Part shown: one piece after another, positions 1-9,809 of the stretch
How the letters are laid out: each line of letters begins with the position of its first letter
Position numbering within the stretch: the first letter of the stretch is position 1
Assembly: GCF_003627815.1 (NCBI RefSeq)
Contig: NZ_CP032698.1
Span: 4,340,001-4,404,000 of the forward strand
DNA length: 64,000 nucleotides
Reading direction: 5' to 3'
Origin: Streptomyces hundungensis
GTDB taxonomy: Bacteria > Actinomycetota > Actinomycetes > Streptomycetales > Streptomycetaceae
Notes under the pieces: generated by a model
What the model saw: the letters and a program-made list of their open reading frames with translations, nothing else
Told to the model about the DNA's origin: nothing
The model's database searches: none
Translations under genes and position numbers: made by a program

Positions 1-680
1 ATCGGGATCAGGACCTCAGCCCCCGCGACCAGGGCGTTCACCGTCAGCAGCCCCAGCGAGGGCGGGCAGTCGATGAGGATGTAGTCCAGCGGCTGCTCGT
101 ACGCCTGGATGGCGCGCTGGAGTCGGCTCTCCCGGGCCACCAGGGAGACGAGCTCGATCTCCGCACCGGCGAGGTCGATGGTGGCCGGTGCGCAGAAGAG
201 GCCTTCGACGTCCGGGACGGGCTGGACCACTTCGGAGAGCGGCCTGCTCTCGACCAGGACGTCATAGATCGAAGGGACGTCGGCGTGGTGGTCGATACCC
301 AGTGCCGTCGAGGCGTTGCCCTGCGGATCGAGGTCGACCACCAGGACCCGAGCGCCGTGCAGCGCGAGGGAAGCGGCGAGGTTGACCGTGGTGGTGGTCT
401 TTCCTACGCCGCCCTTCTGGTTGGCGACGACCATGATGCGGGTCTGCTCCGGCCGGGGCAGACCCTCGCCGGCCCGGCCGAGGGCTTCCACCGCCAGCTG
501 GGCAGCACGACCGATAGGGGTGTCGTCCATCGGGGGCGGTGTTTCACGTGAAACATCCTCCCCCGCCGATTCGGTACGGGGACCGGGGACCGGATCGGTC
601 ATCGGTCCCGCGATGTTGGCGTCGGACCGCAAGGATTCACTCTCCTCGACTTCAGGCTCGCAATGAACAGAGCCTCCCAT
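1..680 (-). CDS. parA: Chromosome partitioning ATPase ParA (3' end beyond window)
   Basis: ParA is a Walker-type ATPase that, with ParB bound at parS, segregates chromosomes during sporulation septation. The deviant Walker A motif KGGVGKTTT is at about residues 89-97, preceded by IMVVANQ, and the later DLDPQGNAS motif is also encoded. About 226 codons are inside the window; the C-terminus and presumably parB lie to the left. I chose the ATG at 680 (MGGSVHCEPEVEESES) because the reading matches the long N-terminus I recall for Streptomyces ParA. ATGs at 600 and 530 are in frame and possible, and none has a strong ribosome binding site. The frame stays open upstream of 680. A parS site (541-554) lies inside the coding sequence and encodes VSRET. 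Confidence 0.9.
   Translation of the reverse strand, partial: MGGSVHCEPEVEESESLRSDANIAGPMTDPVPGPRTESAGEDVSRETPPPMDDTPIGRAAQLAVEALGRAGEGLPRPEQTRIMVVANQKGGVGKTTTTVNLAASLALHGARVLVVDLDPQGNASTALGIDHHADVPSIYDVLVESRPLSEVVQPVPDVEGLFCAPATIDLAGAEIELVSLVARESRLQRAIQAYEQPLDYILIDCPPSLGLLTVNALVAGAEVLIP
541..554. promoter_or_regulatory. parS site 1 (ParB-binding centromere element)
   Basis: Perfect 14-bp palindrome GTTTCACGTGAAAC, flanked as tGTTTCACGTGAAACa. It is identical to the Streptomyces parS consensus and lies inside the 5' part of parA. Confidence 0.96.
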
Positions 681-971
681 GTCTTCGGGGTCGTGAACCA
701 GCGAGGCCCTGTCTTCTGTGGACGAATCCACCTCTGTGGACAACTCCGTAGCCCTCACGGGGGACTCTGGGCCCCCTGCGAAGGGCCTGCGGTCGCGCGG
801 CGAGGAAGCCGCACGGCCGCGGCTGATGATTCCATGCAGCAGTGAGCGACGTTTCACGTGAAACACGATGCATCCGCGCTACCCAGCCGCCGTTACGACA
901 CTCCGAAATGCGTACGTATACGGCCTTCTATGGACCATTCGCCCATCGAATCCCCAACCAGGGACCGGTTC
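681..971. promoter_or_regulatory. parA upstream region with a parS site and a perfect DnaA box
   Basis: This 291-bp gap between rsmG and parA holds parS site 2 and, at 735-743, TGTGGACAA, a perfect Streptomyces DnaA box. The parAB promoters should be here, but I cannot assign -35/-10 hexamers with confidence. The box suggests that parAB expression might respond to DnaA, which is inference. Confidence 0.6.
851..864. promoter_or_regulatory. parS site 2
   Basis: Perfect GTTTCACGTGAAAC palindrome in the parA upstream region, 310 bp from site 1. ParB loading here would place the nucleoprotein complex over the parAB promoter. Confidence 0.96.
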
Positions 972-1697
972 TCAGCGGCGACGTCGGGTTCGGCTGGTGC
1001 GGGCGGCCTTGGCGCGCTTCGCGGCGAACCGCACCCCGCCCGGGCTCTCCCCGACCTCGACCCGTACGACCGTGGAGAGCGGGTCCACCACGCCCTCGCC
1101 CACGTGCAGCACGGACGTCTCCACCACACCGAGCTTGCTCAGCGCGGCGCGCGCGCCGACGATCTCCTCTTCCGCCGTGTCGCCCTTGAGCGCCAGCATC
1201 TCGCCGTAGGGACGCAGCAGCGGAACACCCCACCCGGCCAGCCGGTCCAGCGGTGCCACCGCGCGGGCCGTCACCACGTGAACCGGGGTGACCTTGCCCA
1301 GCATCTCCTCGGCGCGGCCGCGCACCACGGTGACATGGTCGAGGCCGAGGAGCTCCACGACCTCCTGGAGGAAATTGGTGCGGCGCAGCAGCGGCTCAAG
1401 AAGCGTGATCTTCAGGTCCGGGCGCACCAGCGCCAGCGGGATACCGGGCAGCCCCGCGCCGGAGCCGACGTCGCAGACCGTGACGCCTTCGGGGACGACC
1501 TCGGAGAGCACCGCGCAGTTCAGCAGGTGTCGCTCCCACAGGCGCGGCACCTCACGTGGACCGATCAGACCGCGCTTGACCCCCGCATCCGCGAGCAGCT
1601 CCGCATACCGCACGGCCTCGGGGAAGAACTCCCCGAACACCGCCCGCGCCTCCTCGGGCGCCGGGGGAAGCTCCGCTGCTGCCTCTGCCTCCGTCAC
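972..1697 (-). CDS. rsmG: 16S rRNA (guanine-527-N7)-methyltransferase RsmG
   Basis: RsmG (GidB) methylates G527 of 16S rRNA using S-adenosylmethionine. The SAM-binding segment CDVGSGAGLPGIPLAL is at about residues 85-100, and the 241-aa length is normal with a basic C-terminal tail (SRTRRRR). Loss of RsmG gives low-level streptomycin resistance and can raise antibiotic production in Streptomyces (family knowledge). It follows jag on the minus strand, but a hairpin at 1763-1792 separates them, so it probably has its own promoter. Position between jag and parA is the usual actinobacterial synteny. Confidence 0.95.
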   Translation of the reverse strand: MTEAEAAAELPPAPEEARAVFGEFFPEAVRYAELLADAGVKRGLIGPREVPRLWERHLLNCAVLSEVVPEGVTVCDVGSGAGLPGIPLALVRPDLKITLLEPLLRRTNFLQEVVELLGLDHVTVVRGRAEEMLGKVTPVHVVTARAVAPLDRLAGWGVPLLRPYGEMLALKGDTAEEEIVGARAALSKLGVVETSVLHVGEGVVDPLSTVVRVEVGESPGGVRFAAKRAKAARTSRTRRRR

Positions 1698-1762
1698 GGG
1701 GACCGTCCTTCCCTAGCTACGCGTTGCCGCACTGTGGTGGCTGACTATCAGGCTGACAAAGA

Positions 1763-1792
1763 TCGGCCCCGCCTGCGAACAGACGGGGCCGA
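1763..1792 (-). terminator. Hairpin downstream of jag
   Basis: Inverted repeat TCGGCCCCG...CGGGGCCGA with an inner CTG/CAG pairing, just after the jag stop. It fits an intrinsic terminator or attenuator between jag and rsmG; there is no clear U-tract, which is common in streptomycetes. Confidence 0.6.
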
Positions 1793-1807
1793 CAAAGCAA
1801 TGACCGC

Positions 1808-2317
1808 TCAGGCGGGCAGTACGACGACGAAGCGCTGCGGCTCCTCGCCCTCCGATTCGCTGCGCAGCCCCGCCGCGGCGACGGCGTCGTGGACGACCTT
1901 GCGCTCGAACGGCGTCATCGGGTCCAGCTTCACCGGTGCCCCGGTGCTCTTGACCTCGTCCGCCGCCTTGGCGCCCAGCTCCGCGAGCTCCGTGCGCTTC
2001 TTGGCCCGGTAGCCGCCGATGTCCAGCATCAGCCGGCTGCGGTCACCGGTCTCGCGGTGCACGGCCAAGCGCGTCAGCTCCTGGAGAGCCTCCAGCACCT
2101 CACCGTCGCGCCCGACCAGCTTCTGAAGATCACGGTCGCTGTCGCTGATGATCGAGACCGCGGCTCGGTCCGCCTCGACGTCCATGTCGATGTCGCCGTC
2201 GAGGTCGGCGATGTCGAGCAGGCCCTCGAGGTAATCGGCGGCGATCTCCCCTTCCTGCTCCAGGCGGGAGAGGGTGTCGACGCCCTCAGCGGCCGGGGAG
2301 GTGGTGCCTTCCGTCAC
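1808..2317 (-). CDS. jag: Jag/KhpB-type RNA-binding protein (KH and R3H domains)
   Basis: Predicted cytoplasmic RNA-binding protein of the Jag/SpoIIIJ-associated family. The central KH-like region contains LVGRDGEVLEALQELTRLA (about residues 68-86), and the C-terminal R3H region has MTPFERKVVHDAVA. The acidic N-terminus (LDGDIDMDVEADRA) is typical of actinobacterial members. The length of 169 aa is normal for this group. The GTG start at 2317 has a good ribosome binding site (AAGGAG) that overlaps the end of yidC 14 bp upstream, so the pair is probably co-transcribed and translationally linked. Confidence 0.93.
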   Translation of the reverse strand: MTEGTTSPAAEGVDTLSRLEQEGEIAADYLEGLLDIADLDGDIDMDVEADRAAVSIISDSDRDLQKLVGRDGEVLEALQELTRLAVHRETGDRSRLMLDIGGYRAKKRTELAELGAKAADEVKSTGAPVKLDPMTPFERKVVHDAVAAAGLRSESEGEEPQRFVVVLPA

Positions 2318-2331
2318 GGATGGACTCCTTC

Positions 2332-3624
2332 TTACTTCTTGGTCGGGTGCTTGGGCCGCTGCTGACCCTTGCGCTGGCCCGACTTGGCTCGTGCCTGGCC
2401 CGCGGTGGGCTTGCCCTGCTTCGGCTTGGCTTCCTGCTGCGGCTTGGCGTCCTGCGGCTCGGCCTTCGTCTCCGCGGGCACCACGTCCGAGGGCTCGGCG
2501 GCCTCCTTCGACAGCGAGGTCTTCGCCGCCGCGTCCTCCTGCTGAACCGCGCCGGCCTGGCGCTGCGCCTTGGTCTGCCGCTTGGGCTGCTGACGCCTGG
2601 GCGTCGCTCCGCCCTCGGCCTCGGCCAGCGCCACGTCGCTCTTCACCACGGAACCGTCGGCCTGGGCCACGAAGCCCTGCTTGGAGAGGCCGGTGACGAA
2701 CTTGCGCTCGATGTCATTGCGGTCCGGGCCCTTGGCCACGATCGCCTGGACGACCGCGCGCCGCCGCTTGCCGCGCACCTCGCTGTGCAGCGCGACGCTC
2801 TTGAGCAGCCGGTCCAGGTAGTGCTCCTGGGCCTTGGAACCCGGCGTCGGGTTCTGGTTGATGACGTACATCTGCTGGCCCATGGTCCACACGTTGGTGG
2901 TCAGCCAGTAGACGAGGACACCTACGGGGAAGTTGATGCCCATCACGGCGAACATGATGGGGAAGACGTACATCAGCATCTTCTGCTGCTGCATGAACGG
3001 CGTCTTGACCGACAGGTCGACGTTCTTCGTCATCAGCTGGCGCTGGGTGAAGAACTGCGAGGCGGACATCAGCACGATCATGATCGCGGTGACGACGCGG
3101 ACGTCGGTCAGCGTCGCGCCGAGGCCTTCGACCTTGGAGGCGCTGTCCATGAACTTCGCGGCCAGCGGGGCGCCGACGATGTGGGCCTTCTGGGCGCTCT
3201 CGAGGAGCGGCTGGTTGATGACGCCGATGGTCTTGCCGTTGGCGATGCCCGACAGCACGTGGTAGAGCGCGAAGAAGAACGGCGACTGAGCGAGGATCGG
3301 AAGGCACGAGGAGAGCGGGTTGGTGCCCGTCTCCTTGTACAGCTTCATCATCTCTTCGGACTGACGCTGCTTGTCGCTCTTGTAGCGCTCCTGGATCGCC
3401 TTCATCTTCGGCTGGAGCGCCTGCATGTTCCGGGTCGACTTGATCTGCTTCACGAAGAGCGGGATCAGGCAGATACGGATCAGCACCACGAGGGACACGA
3501 TCGACAGGCCCCAGGCCCAACCCGTGTCCGGCCCGAAGATCGCGCCGTACAACTTGTGGAACTGGACGATGACCCAGGAAACGGGCCAGGTGATGAAGCT
3601 GAACAGACTGGCAATCGTGTCCAC
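2332..3624 (-). CDS. yidC: Membrane protein insertase YidC
   Basis: YidC/Oxa1 insertase places membrane proteins into the lipid bilayer with or without SecYEG. Hydrophobic segments are visible near residues 5-25, 38-60, 110-130 and 170-245, with the conserved cytoplasmic loop rich in K/R/E ([20 protein letters not shown]). The C-terminal ~130 residues are a hydrophilic Lys/Gln/Ala-rich tail, the usual basic ribosome-contacting tail of Gram-positive YidC. It is 430 aa from a GTG start at 3624. It sits in the rpmH-rnpA-yidD-yidC-jag operon, 3 bp after yidD. Confidence 0.96.
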   Translation of the reverse strand: MDTIASLFSFITWPVSWVIVQFHKLYGAIFGPDTGWAWGLSIVSLVVLIRICLIPLFVKQIKSTRNMQALQPKMKAIQERYKSDKQRQSEEMMKLYKETGTNPLSSCLPILAQSPFFFALYHVLSGIANGKTIGVINQPLLESAQKAHIVGAPLAAKFMDSASKVEGLGATLTDVRVVTAIMIVLMSASQFFTQRQLMTKNVDLSVKTPFMQQQKMLMYVFPIMFAVMGINFPVGVLVYWLTTNVWTMGQQMYVINQNPTPGSKAQEHYLDRLLKSVALHSEVRGKRRRAVVQAIVAKGPDRNDIERKFVTGLSKQGFVAQADGSVVKSDVALAEAEGGATPRRQQPKRQTKAQRQAGAVQQEDAAAKTSLSKEAAEPSDVVPAETKAEPQDAKPQQEAKPKQGKPTAGQARAKSGQRKGQQRPKHPTKK

Positions 3625-3627
3625 TAA

Positions 3628-3963
3628 TCAGGCTCCTTGAGCATTGGGCGGGGTCTCTGCGGCCGGGCTTGTCTCGGTCTCAGCGGCGGACTGCCCGCCC
3701 TTGTCGCCGCGCCAGGCAGCGCGCAGCGCCTCGTGCCAACGAGGTCGCTTGCGCTCCGGCACGTAGTCCACACCGCCCGGCGACCACGGATTGCACCGCA
3801 GAATGCGCCAGGCGGTCAGGGCTGTGCCTTTGACGGCACCGTGCCGGTCGATCGCCGTATATCCATAGTGGGAACACGACGGGTAGTACCGGCAGACGGG
3901 CCCCAGAAGTGGGCTGATCGTCCACTGGTACAGCTTGATCAGGGCCAGCAGCGGGTACTTCAT
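3628..3963 (-). CDS. yidD: Membrane protein insertion efficiency factor YidD
   Basis: YidD is a small membrane-associated protein that helps insert membrane proteins via YidC. The family signature is clear: [31 protein letters not shown] at residues 9-39, with its cysteines, followed by [24 protein letters not shown]. The tail after residue 75 is poorly conserved. Its ATG at 3963 overlaps the rnpA stop by 4 nt (ATGA), indicating translational coupling. Confidence 0.95.
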   Translation of the reverse strand: MKYPLLALIKLYQWTISPLLGPVCRYYPSCSHYGYTAIDRHGAVKGTALTAWRILRCNPWSPGGVDYVPERKRPRWHEALRAAWRGDKGGQSAAETETSPAAETPPNAQGA

Positions 3964-4331
3964 CGCGCGCCCCCTCCCAGCAGCCGCGCGAGGGCGGCGT
4001 CCAGGTCTCGGGCCAGCTGTGCATGGTCGGCATCGCCCGCACCGGGCAATGCCCGTACGACCACAAGGCTACCGGGGGGCAACTGGGACAGCCGTTCGCG
4101 CATGAGGTGGCGAAGCCTGCGCTTCACCAGGTTGCGGACGACTGCCACGCCGACGGCCTTGCTGACAACGAAACCCGCACGCGTCGGGGGAGCGCTCTCC
4201 CCAGGCGCGTGCGGGTCCGTTGTACCGCTGCGTAGATGGACGACGAGGAGCGGGCGGCCGGCCCGGCGTCCTCGGCGTACCGCGGTCGCGAAGTCCTCGC
4301 GCCGCCTCAGCCGATTCTCGGTAGGCAGCAC
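3960..4331 (-). CDS. rnpA: Ribonuclease P protein component
   Basis: RnpA is the basic protein cofactor of RNase P, which matures the 5' ends of tRNAs. The protein starts [27 protein letters not shown]; the family's RNR-type motif appears as [18 protein letters not shown] (about residues 63-80). It has 123 aa and a GTG start 18 bp after rpmH. A cluster of arginines throughout fits RNA binding. Confidence 0.95.
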   Translation of the reverse strand: MLPTENRLRRREDFATAVRRGRRAGRPLLVVHLRSGTTDPHAPGESAPPTRAGFVVSKAVGVAVVRNLVKRRLRHLMRERLSQLPPGSLVVVRALPGAGDADHAQLARDLDAALARLLGGGAR

Positions 4332-4349
4332 GTCATGACCTGTCGGCTA

Positions 4350-4487
4350 TTACGCGGACAGGCTCGCGCGACCCTTGCCACGGCGGTTCGCGAGAATCGC
4401 GCGGCCGGCACGGGTACGCATCCGCAGGCGGAAGCCGTGGGTCTTGGCGCGGCGACGGTTGTTCGGCTGGAAGGTGCGCTTGCTCAC
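4350..4487 (-). CDS. rpmH: 50S ribosomal protein L34
   Basis: A 45-codon gene encoding [19 protein letters not shown]... and ending GKGRASLSA, a full-length and highly basic L34. The start is GTG at 4487 with GGAG about 8 nt upstream. It is first in the minus-strand operon rpmH-rnpA-yidD-yidC-jag and divergent from dnaA, the usual arrangement at actinobacterial origins. Confidence 0.97.
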   Translation of the reverse strand: MSKRTFQPNNRRRAKTHGFRLRMRTRAGRAILANRRGKGRASLSA

Positions 4488-4868
4488 TCGGGGGCTCCAG
4501 AAATGATTCGTTGGCGGCGGGACATCGCCTGGCTGTCACCGTGCGCCCACGAGTAGCTCGCGTATACGCCCGTGTGCACCGCTTCACGACCACAGATCGT
4601 GATCTTTGCCCATCGGAGGCAGGCGGCAGCAGCCATCGACAACTCGACCTGGTTACGGTACGCGCGGCTACGCCATCCGGTCAAACCGGCCTCTCCCAGG
4701 GGCCCGGTATGCACAGGCTGTGGACAACAACTTGAACCACGTCAGTGGGCCCGACTACCGTGGCCGAACTCCCGAACTTTTCCCCATCTGTCCTTGCCTG
4801 TCTGTCTGAGCCATCCCATCCCGTCCCGAGAACCACACATTCGTGGGACCAGCGAGAGAGCGTGCCCT
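4488..4868. promoter_or_regulatory. rpmH-dnaA divergent intergenic region with a DnaA box
   Basis: This 381-bp region must contain both the rpmH and dnaA promoters. At 4719-4727 is TGTGGACAA, a perfect DnaA box, within the palindrome-like CACAGGCTGTGG. A box here fits the known autorepression of dnaA in Streptomyces. I cannot identify reliable -35/-10 pairs by eye. Confidence 0.7.
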
Positions 4869-6683
4869 GTGGCTGACGTACCTGCCGATCTTGCCGCAGT
4901 GTGGCCACGAGTGCTGGAGCATCTCCTCGGAGAGGGGCAGCAGGGCATCGAGCCCAAGGACAAGCAGTGGATCGAGCGCTGCCAGCCGCTCGCCCTGGTC
5001 GCCGACACCGCACTGCTCGCCGTTCCCAACGAATGGGGCAAGCGCGTCCTCGAGGGCCGGCTCGCCCCGCTGATCAGCGAGACCCTCAGCCGGGAGTGCG
5101 GTCGCACCATCCGGATCGCGATCACCGTCGACGACTCGGTGGGCGACTCCGCGCCGCCCGCCCCGCAGCAGCCCTCCGGCCAGCAGCGCTACCAGGAAGA
5201 CCCATACGGCCGGCCCGCCGACGACGGCCTGCCGACCGTGCGCCCCGCCTACCCCGGCGAGTACCAGCAGCGTCCTGAGCCCGGTTCCTGGCCGCGCTCC
5301 CAGGAGGACCTCTGGCAGCAGCCGCGCCTCGGCGGCTTCCAGGACCGCGATTCCTCGAACGACCAGTGGCGCGAGCCCTACGGCGGCTCCCGCCCCCAGC
5401 AGCCCCAGCACGATTACCGCTCGCCGCAGCTGCCCGACCGCGGCCAGTACGACCAGGACCACGGCCAGTACGACCAGGGCCGGGGCGGCTATGAGCAGCC
5501 CAAGCCCCAGCCGTACGAGCAGCAGCGCCACGAGCAGCGGTCCGAGCGGCGCGAGCTGCCGGACGGGCAGCCCCCGCAGCGCGGCGGTTCCGGGCATCTC
5601 GCGCCGTCCCCGTCGGGCGGGGCCCCCGCGAAGGGCGGCCCGGGCGAGCCGCACGCACGGCTGAACCCGAAGTACCTCTTCGACACCTTCGTCATCGGCT
5701 CCTCGAACCGGTTCGCGCACGCCGCGGCCGTCGCGGTGGCCGAGGCGCCGGCGAAGGCGTACAACCCCCTGTTCATCTATGGGGAGTCGGGGCTCGGCAA
5801 GACGCACCTGTTGCACGCGATCGGGCACTACGCGCGCAGCCTGTACCCCGGCACGCGGGTGCGCTACGTGAGCTCCGAGGAGTTCACCAACGAGTTCATC
5901 AACTCGATCCGCGACGGCAAGGGCGACACCTTCCGCAAGCGGTACCGCGATGTCGACATCCTCCTGGTCGACGACATCCAGTTCCTGGCGAGCAAGGAGT
6001 CGACGCAGGAGGAGTTCTTCCACACCTTCAACACGCTCCACAACGCCAACAAGCAGATCGTGCTGTCCTCGGACCGGCCGCCCAAGCAGCTGATGACCCT
6101 GGAGGACCGGCTGCGCAACCGCTTCGAGTGGGGCCTGACCACCGATGTGCAGCCGCCCGAGCTGGAGACGCGTATCGCGATCCTCCGTAAGAAGGCGGTG
6201 CAGGAGCAGCTCAACGCCCCGCCGGAGGTGCTCGAGTTCATCGCGTCCCGGATCTCGCGCAACATCCGTGAGCTGGAGGGCGCGCTGATCCGGGTCACGG
6301 CGTTCGCCTCGCTGAACCGGCAGCCGGTGGATCTCGGGCTCACCGAGATCGTGCTGAAGGACCTGATCCCCGGCGGCGAGGACTCGGCTCCCGAGATCAC
6401 CGCGAGTGCCATCATGGCGGCGACCGCCGACTACTTCGGGCTGACGGTGGAGGACCTCTGCGGATCCTCGCGCAGCCGGGTCCTGGTGACGGCCCGCCAG
6501 ATCGCCATGTATCTGTGCCGCGAGCTGACCGATCTCTCGCTGCCCAAGATCGGGGCGCAGTTCGGCGGCCGCGACCACACGACCGTGATGCACGCCGACC
6601 GCAAGATCCGGGCCCTGATGGCGGAGCGTCGCTCCATCTACAACCAGGTCACCGAGCTCACCAACCGCATCAAGAACGGCTGA
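4869..6683 (+). CDS. dnaA: Chromosomal replication initiator protein DnaA
   Basis: DnaA binds 9-mer boxes and melts oriC. The start is GTG at 4869 ([20 protein letters not shown]), preceded by GCGAGAGAG; the 604-aa product is typical of Streptomyces, which have an unusually long domain II. Domain II here (about residues 95-260) is rich in Gln, Pro, Gly, Tyr and Asp, with repeated GQYDQ units. The AAA+ domain has Walker [10 protein letters not shown] (305-313) and Walker B LLVDDIQF (365-372). The domain IV signature [12 protein letters not shown] is at about 569-580 and contacts the DnaA box. It is followed by a strong terminator and oriC. Confidence 0.98.
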   Translation: MADVPADLAAVWPRVLEHLLGEGQQGIEPKDKQWIERCQPLALVADTALLAVPNEWGKRVLEGRLAPLISETLSRECGRTIRIAITVDDSVGDSAPPAPQQPSGQQRYQEDPYGRPADDGLPTVRPAYPGEYQQRPEPGSWPRSQEDLWQQPRLGGFQDRDSSNDQWREPYGGSRPQQPQHDYRSPQLPDRGQYDQDHGQYDQGRGGYEQPKPQPYEQQRHEQRSERRELPDGQPPQRGGSGHLAPSPSGGAPAKGGPGEPHARLNPKYLFDTFVIGSSNRFAHAAAVAVAEAPAKAYNPLFIYGESGLGKTHLLHAIGHYARSLYPGTRVRYVSSEEFTNEFINSIRDGKGDTFRKRYRDVDILLVDDIQFLASKESTQEEFFHTFNTLHNANKQIVLSSDRPPKQLMTLEDRLRNRFEWGLTTDVQPPELETRIAILRKKAVQEQLNAPPEVLEFIASRISRNIRELEGALIRVTAFASLNRQPVDLGLTEIVLKDLIPGGEDSAPEITASAIMAATADYFGLTVEDLCGSSRSRVLVTARQIAMYLCRELTDLSLPKIGAQFGGRDHTTVMHADRKIRALMAERRSIYNQVTELTNRIKNG

Positions 6684-6703
6684 CGCGGCCGGCACGGACG
6701 CCT

Positions 6704-6743
6704 CCGAGGGCGCCCGGGGATCCCCTCCCCGGGCGCCCTTCGG
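6704..6743 (+). terminator. Terminator after dnaA
   Basis: Long GC hairpin: GGGCGCCCGGGG (6708-6719) pairs with CCCCGGGCGCCC (6727-6738), extended by a near-match at the base. It lies 20 bp after the dnaA stop and would isolate oriC from dnaA transcription. Confidence 0.85.
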
Positions 6744-7631
6744 CGTTCCCGGCCCCCTCTGGAACACGCTCAGAAGCCTCCGAGAGGGCTCCCGGACGGC
6801 GTCGCGAGCGCTCCCGGACGCCTCCGAGGGGCTCCAAAATCCGCGCGTACGCCCCGGAAGGAAGCGTGTGTACGACCCCGACGGAGCCGCCGGTGTTCGA
6901 ATACCGGCTGGTCAGAGGGGGTTCTCCACAGATCAGGGGACTTTTCTCCGTCCACACCCTGGGGACTGGGAAGTTGTCCAGATTGCTTCCACAGGCACGG
7001 CGGCTGATACTCCATCACCCCAGGTCAACCGCCTGTGGATTTGTGGGCAGAGCCGCTCCACAGCTTGTGGACGAATCCTCTGTCCACAGCCTGTGGGCAA
7101 AGTTTTCCACCGACGGCCCACAGGCTGCGATCCGTTGTCCCCAGCTTCTCCACAGAGCTGTCCACTGTTCGGCAACGAAACACCCGGAACCACCGGACCG
7201 AGTGAAAGCCGTCACACCAAGGAGACGGGTTGGGCTGTGGGGAACCGGGGTAAAGCTGGGGACAGCGCTGGGGAGAACTACCCCTGTCCTGTGCACGGGA
7301 TGTGCAGAACTTTCGGGCGTCCACAGAAACCCCGAGTTGTCCACCGGCTCCACCCACAGGGGCAGTGGATAAAAAAGCGGGTGTGACCTGCGAAAACGGG
7401 GTTATCCACGGTTTCCACAGCCCCTACTACTACTCCCACTTAGAGTTAGCTAGGAATCCGTTTGGAAGTGGGGCCTGTGCACAACTGGCCGCCGGAGCTC
7501 CCGCCGCCGCTCGACGCGACTTGACCGCGACGCGCACCGACTGTCAGCGGCGTACGTCAGACTGGTCCCCGGCGATACAGCCGACGACGAAAGCCAGCAG
7601 GGCGAGCCAGCAACAGCAGGAGGCGGTTCCG
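6744..7631. other. oriC: Chromosomal origin oriC with many DnaA boxes
   Basis: Non-coding region between dnaA and dnaN. Boxes close to TTGTCCACA that I can read include TTCTCCACA 6922-6930, TTGTCCAGA 6974-6982, TGTGGATTT 7034-7042, TGTGGACGA 7066-7074, CTGTCCACA 7080-7088, TGTGGGCAA 7092-7100, TTGTCCCCA 7135-7143, TTCTCCACA 7146-7154, CTGTCCACT 7158-7166, TGTGGGGAA 7236-7244, TTGTCCACC 7337-7345, AGTGGATAA 7364-7372, TTATCCACG 7402-7410 and GTTTCCACA 7411-7419. Several are on opposite strands in closely spaced pairs. Every box read here differs from the 9-mer consensus by at least one base. A short A-run at 7371-7376 is the most AT-rich spot. The dnaN promoter must lie in the right-hand part. 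Confidence 0.95.
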
Positions 7632-8762
7632 GTGAAGATCCGGGTGGAGCGCGATGTACTCGCGGAGGCGGTGGCCTGGGTGGCCCGCAGCCTCCCGGCC
7701 CGTCCGCCCGCGCCCGTACTCGCGGGCCTTCTTCTGAAGGCGGAGGACGGCGCGCTCAGCTTCTCCAGCTTCGACTACGAGGTCTCGGCGCGGGTCTCGG
7801 TCGACGCCGAGGTCGACGAGGACGGCACGGTGCTCGTCTCCGGCCGCCTCCTCGCCGACATCTGCCGCGCCCTGCCCAACCGGCCGGTGGAGATTTCCAC
7901 AGACGGTGTACGGGCGACCGTGGTCTGCGGCTCCTCCCGCTTCACCCTCCACACCCTGCCGGTGGAGGAGTACCCGGCCCTGCCGCAGATGCCGACCGCC
8001 ACGGGCACCGTTCCCGGTGAGGTCTTCGCCTCGGCCGCCGCCCAGGTGGCCATCGCGGCCGGCCGGGACGACACGCTGCCCGTCCTGACCGGTGTGCGCA
8101 TCGAGATCGAGGGCGACAGGGTCACCCTTGCCTCCACCGACCGTTACCGCTTCGCGGTCCGCGAGTTCCTGTGGAAGCCGGAGAACCCGGACGCCTCGGC
8201 GGTCGCCCTGGTGCCCGCCAAGACGCTCCTGGACACCGCCAAGGCGCTCACGAGCGGCGACACGGTCACCCTGGCGCTTTCCGGCTCCGGCGCCGGTGAG
8301 GGCCTGATCGGCTTCGAGGGCGCGGGCCGCCGTACGACGACCCGGCTGCTCGAGGGCGACCTGCCGAAGTACCGGACCCTGTTCCCCACCGAGTTCAACT
8401 CGGTCGCGGTGATCGAGACCGCTCCGTTCGTCGAGGCCGTCAAGCGCGTGTCCCTGGTGGCCGAGCGCAACACCCCGGTGCGGCTCAGCTTCGAGCAGGG
8501 CGTCCTCATCCTGGAGGCCGGTTCCAGCGACGACGCACAGGCTGTGGAAAGGGTCGACGCCAGCCTGGAGGGCGACGACATCTCGATCGCCTTCAACCCG
8601 ACCTTCCTGCTCGACGGCCTGAGCGCGATCGACTCGCCGGTCGCCCAGCTCGCCTTCACCACCTCGACCAAGCCGGCGCTGCTGAGCGGCAAGCCCGCGC
8701 TGGACGCCGAGGCGGACGACGCGTACAAGTACCTGATCATGCCGGTGCGTCTCTCCGGCTGA
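7632..8762 (+). CDS. dnaN: DNA polymerase III sliding clamp (beta subunit)
   Basis: The beta clamp tethers DNA polymerase III to DNA. The start is GTG at 7632 (MKIRVERDVLAEAVAWVARS), with a strong AGGAGG 8 nt upstream. The 376-aa product contains three clamp folds and ends with the conserved YKYLIMPVRLSG. It is the first gene right of oriC, and a perfect hairpin follows (8775-8802). Confidence 0.97.
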   Translation: MKIRVERDVLAEAVAWVARSLPARPPAPVLAGLLLKAEDGALSFSSFDYEVSARVSVDAEVDEDGTVLVSGRLLADICRALPNRPVEISTDGVRATVVCGSSRFTLHTLPVEEYPALPQMPTATGTVPGEVFASAAAQVAIAAGRDDTLPVLTGVRIEIEGDRVTLASTDRYRFAVREFLWKPENPDASAVALVPAKTLLDTAKALTSGDTVTLALSGSGAGEGLIGFEGAGRRTTTRLLEGDLPKYRTLFPTEFNSVAVIETAPFVEAVKRVSLVAERNTPVRLSFEQGVLILEAGSSDDAQAVERVDASLEGDDISIAFNPTFLLDGLSAIDSPVAQLAFTTSTKPALLSGKPALDAEADDAYKYLIMPVRLSG

Positions 8763-8774
8763 GCGGCTTGAATC

Positions 8775-8802
8775 CGTACGCCCCGGGCACCCGGGGCGTA
8801 CG
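8775..8802 (+). terminator. Terminator after dnaN
   Basis: Perfect inverted repeat CGTACGCCCCGGG / CCCGGGGCGTACG with a 2-nt spacer, 12 bp after the dnaN stop. Confidence 0.85.
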
Positions 8803-8892
8803 TCTGAGCGGCTGACCCCGCAGGTGTGTACCAGGGCCCCGGCGTAGGCTCGGACGCGGGTACGAAACGCCTCAACGTCAAAGGATTCTGTG

Positions 8893-9768
8893 ATGGAGCT
8901 CGGTCTCGTCGGCCTCGGCAAGATGGGCGGCAACATGCGCGAGCGCATCCGCCGCGCAGGCCACACCGTCATCGGTTACGACCGCAACCCGGACGTCGCT
9001 GATGTCCACAGCCTCAAGGAGCTTGTGGACAGCCTCAAGGGCCCCCGCGTCGTGTGGGTGATGGTCCCGGCGGGCGCCGCGACGCAGTCCACCATCGACG
9101 AGCTCGGCGAGCTCCTGTCGCCCGGCGACATCGTCGTGGACGGCGGCAACTCCCGCTGGACGGACGACGAGAAGCACGCCGTCGAGCTGGGCCTCAAGGA
9201 CATCGGCTTCGTCGACTGCGGCGTCTCCGGTGGTGTCTGGGGCCTCGAGAACGGCTACGCCCTGATGTACGGCGGCGACGCCGAGAACGTCGCGAAGGTC
9301 CAGCCGATCTTCGACGCGCTCAAGCCCGAGGGCGACTTCGGCGCGGTCCACGCGGGCAAGGTCGGCTCCGGCCACTTCTCGAAGATGGTCCACAACGGCA
9401 TCGAGTACGCCATGATGCAGGCCTACGCCGAGGGCTGGGAGCTCCTGGAGAAGGTCGACTCGGTCACCGACGTCCGCGAGGTGTTCCGCAGCTGGCAGGA
9501 GGGCACGGTCATCCGTTCCTGGCTGCTCGACCTCGCGGTCAACGCCCTCGACGACGACGAGCACCTCGACAAGCTCAAGGGCTTCGCGCAGGACTCCGGC
9601 GAAGGCCGGTGGACGGTGGAGGCGGCGATCGACAACGCCGTGCCGCTGCCCGCGATCACCGCCTCGCTGTTCGCCCGCTTCGCCTCCCGCCAGGACGACT
9701 CCCCGCAGATGAAGATGATCGCCGCGCTGCGCAACCAGTTCGGCGGCCACGCGGTCGAGTCCAAGTAG
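8893..9768 (+). CDS. gnd: 6-phosphogluconate dehydrogenase, decarboxylating (short form)
   Basis: Oxidatively decarboxylates 6-phosphogluconate to ribulose-5-phosphate in the pentose phosphate pathway. The N-terminal Rossmann motif [12 protein letters not shown] is at residues 4-15, and the substrate-binding segment [23 protein letters not shown] is near residue 112. At 291 aa it belongs to the short GndA/YqeC-type, often NAD-dependent, family rather than the 470-aa NADP enzyme; cofactor preference is inference. A GTG directly before the ATG is an alternative start. Its place between dnaN and recF is a Streptomyces-specific synteny. Confidence 0.93.
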   Translation: MELGLVGLGKMGGNMRERIRRAGHTVIGYDRNPDVADVHSLKELVDSLKGPRVVWVMVPAGAATQSTIDELGELLSPGDIVVDGGNSRWTDDEKHAVELGLKDIGFVDCGVSGGVWGLENGYALMYGGDAENVAKVQPIFDALKPEGDFGAVHAGKVGSGHFSKMVHNGIEYAMMQAYAEGWELLEKVDSVTDVREVFRSWQEGTVIRSWLLDLAVNALDDDEHLDKLKGFAQDSGEGRWTVEAAIDNAVPLPAITASLFARFASRQDDSPQMKMIAALRNQFGGHAVESK

Positions 9769-9809
9769 CAGCACCAGCAGTAGGTCAGCCGGGGGAGGTC
9801 GGCGACACC

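Noticed and set aside
652-873. Small minus-strand frame encoding MHRVSRETS, overlapping the parA upstream region.
   Set aside because: It covers the parS site and DnaA box, has no good ribosome binding site, and a different frame fits the ParA N-terminus.
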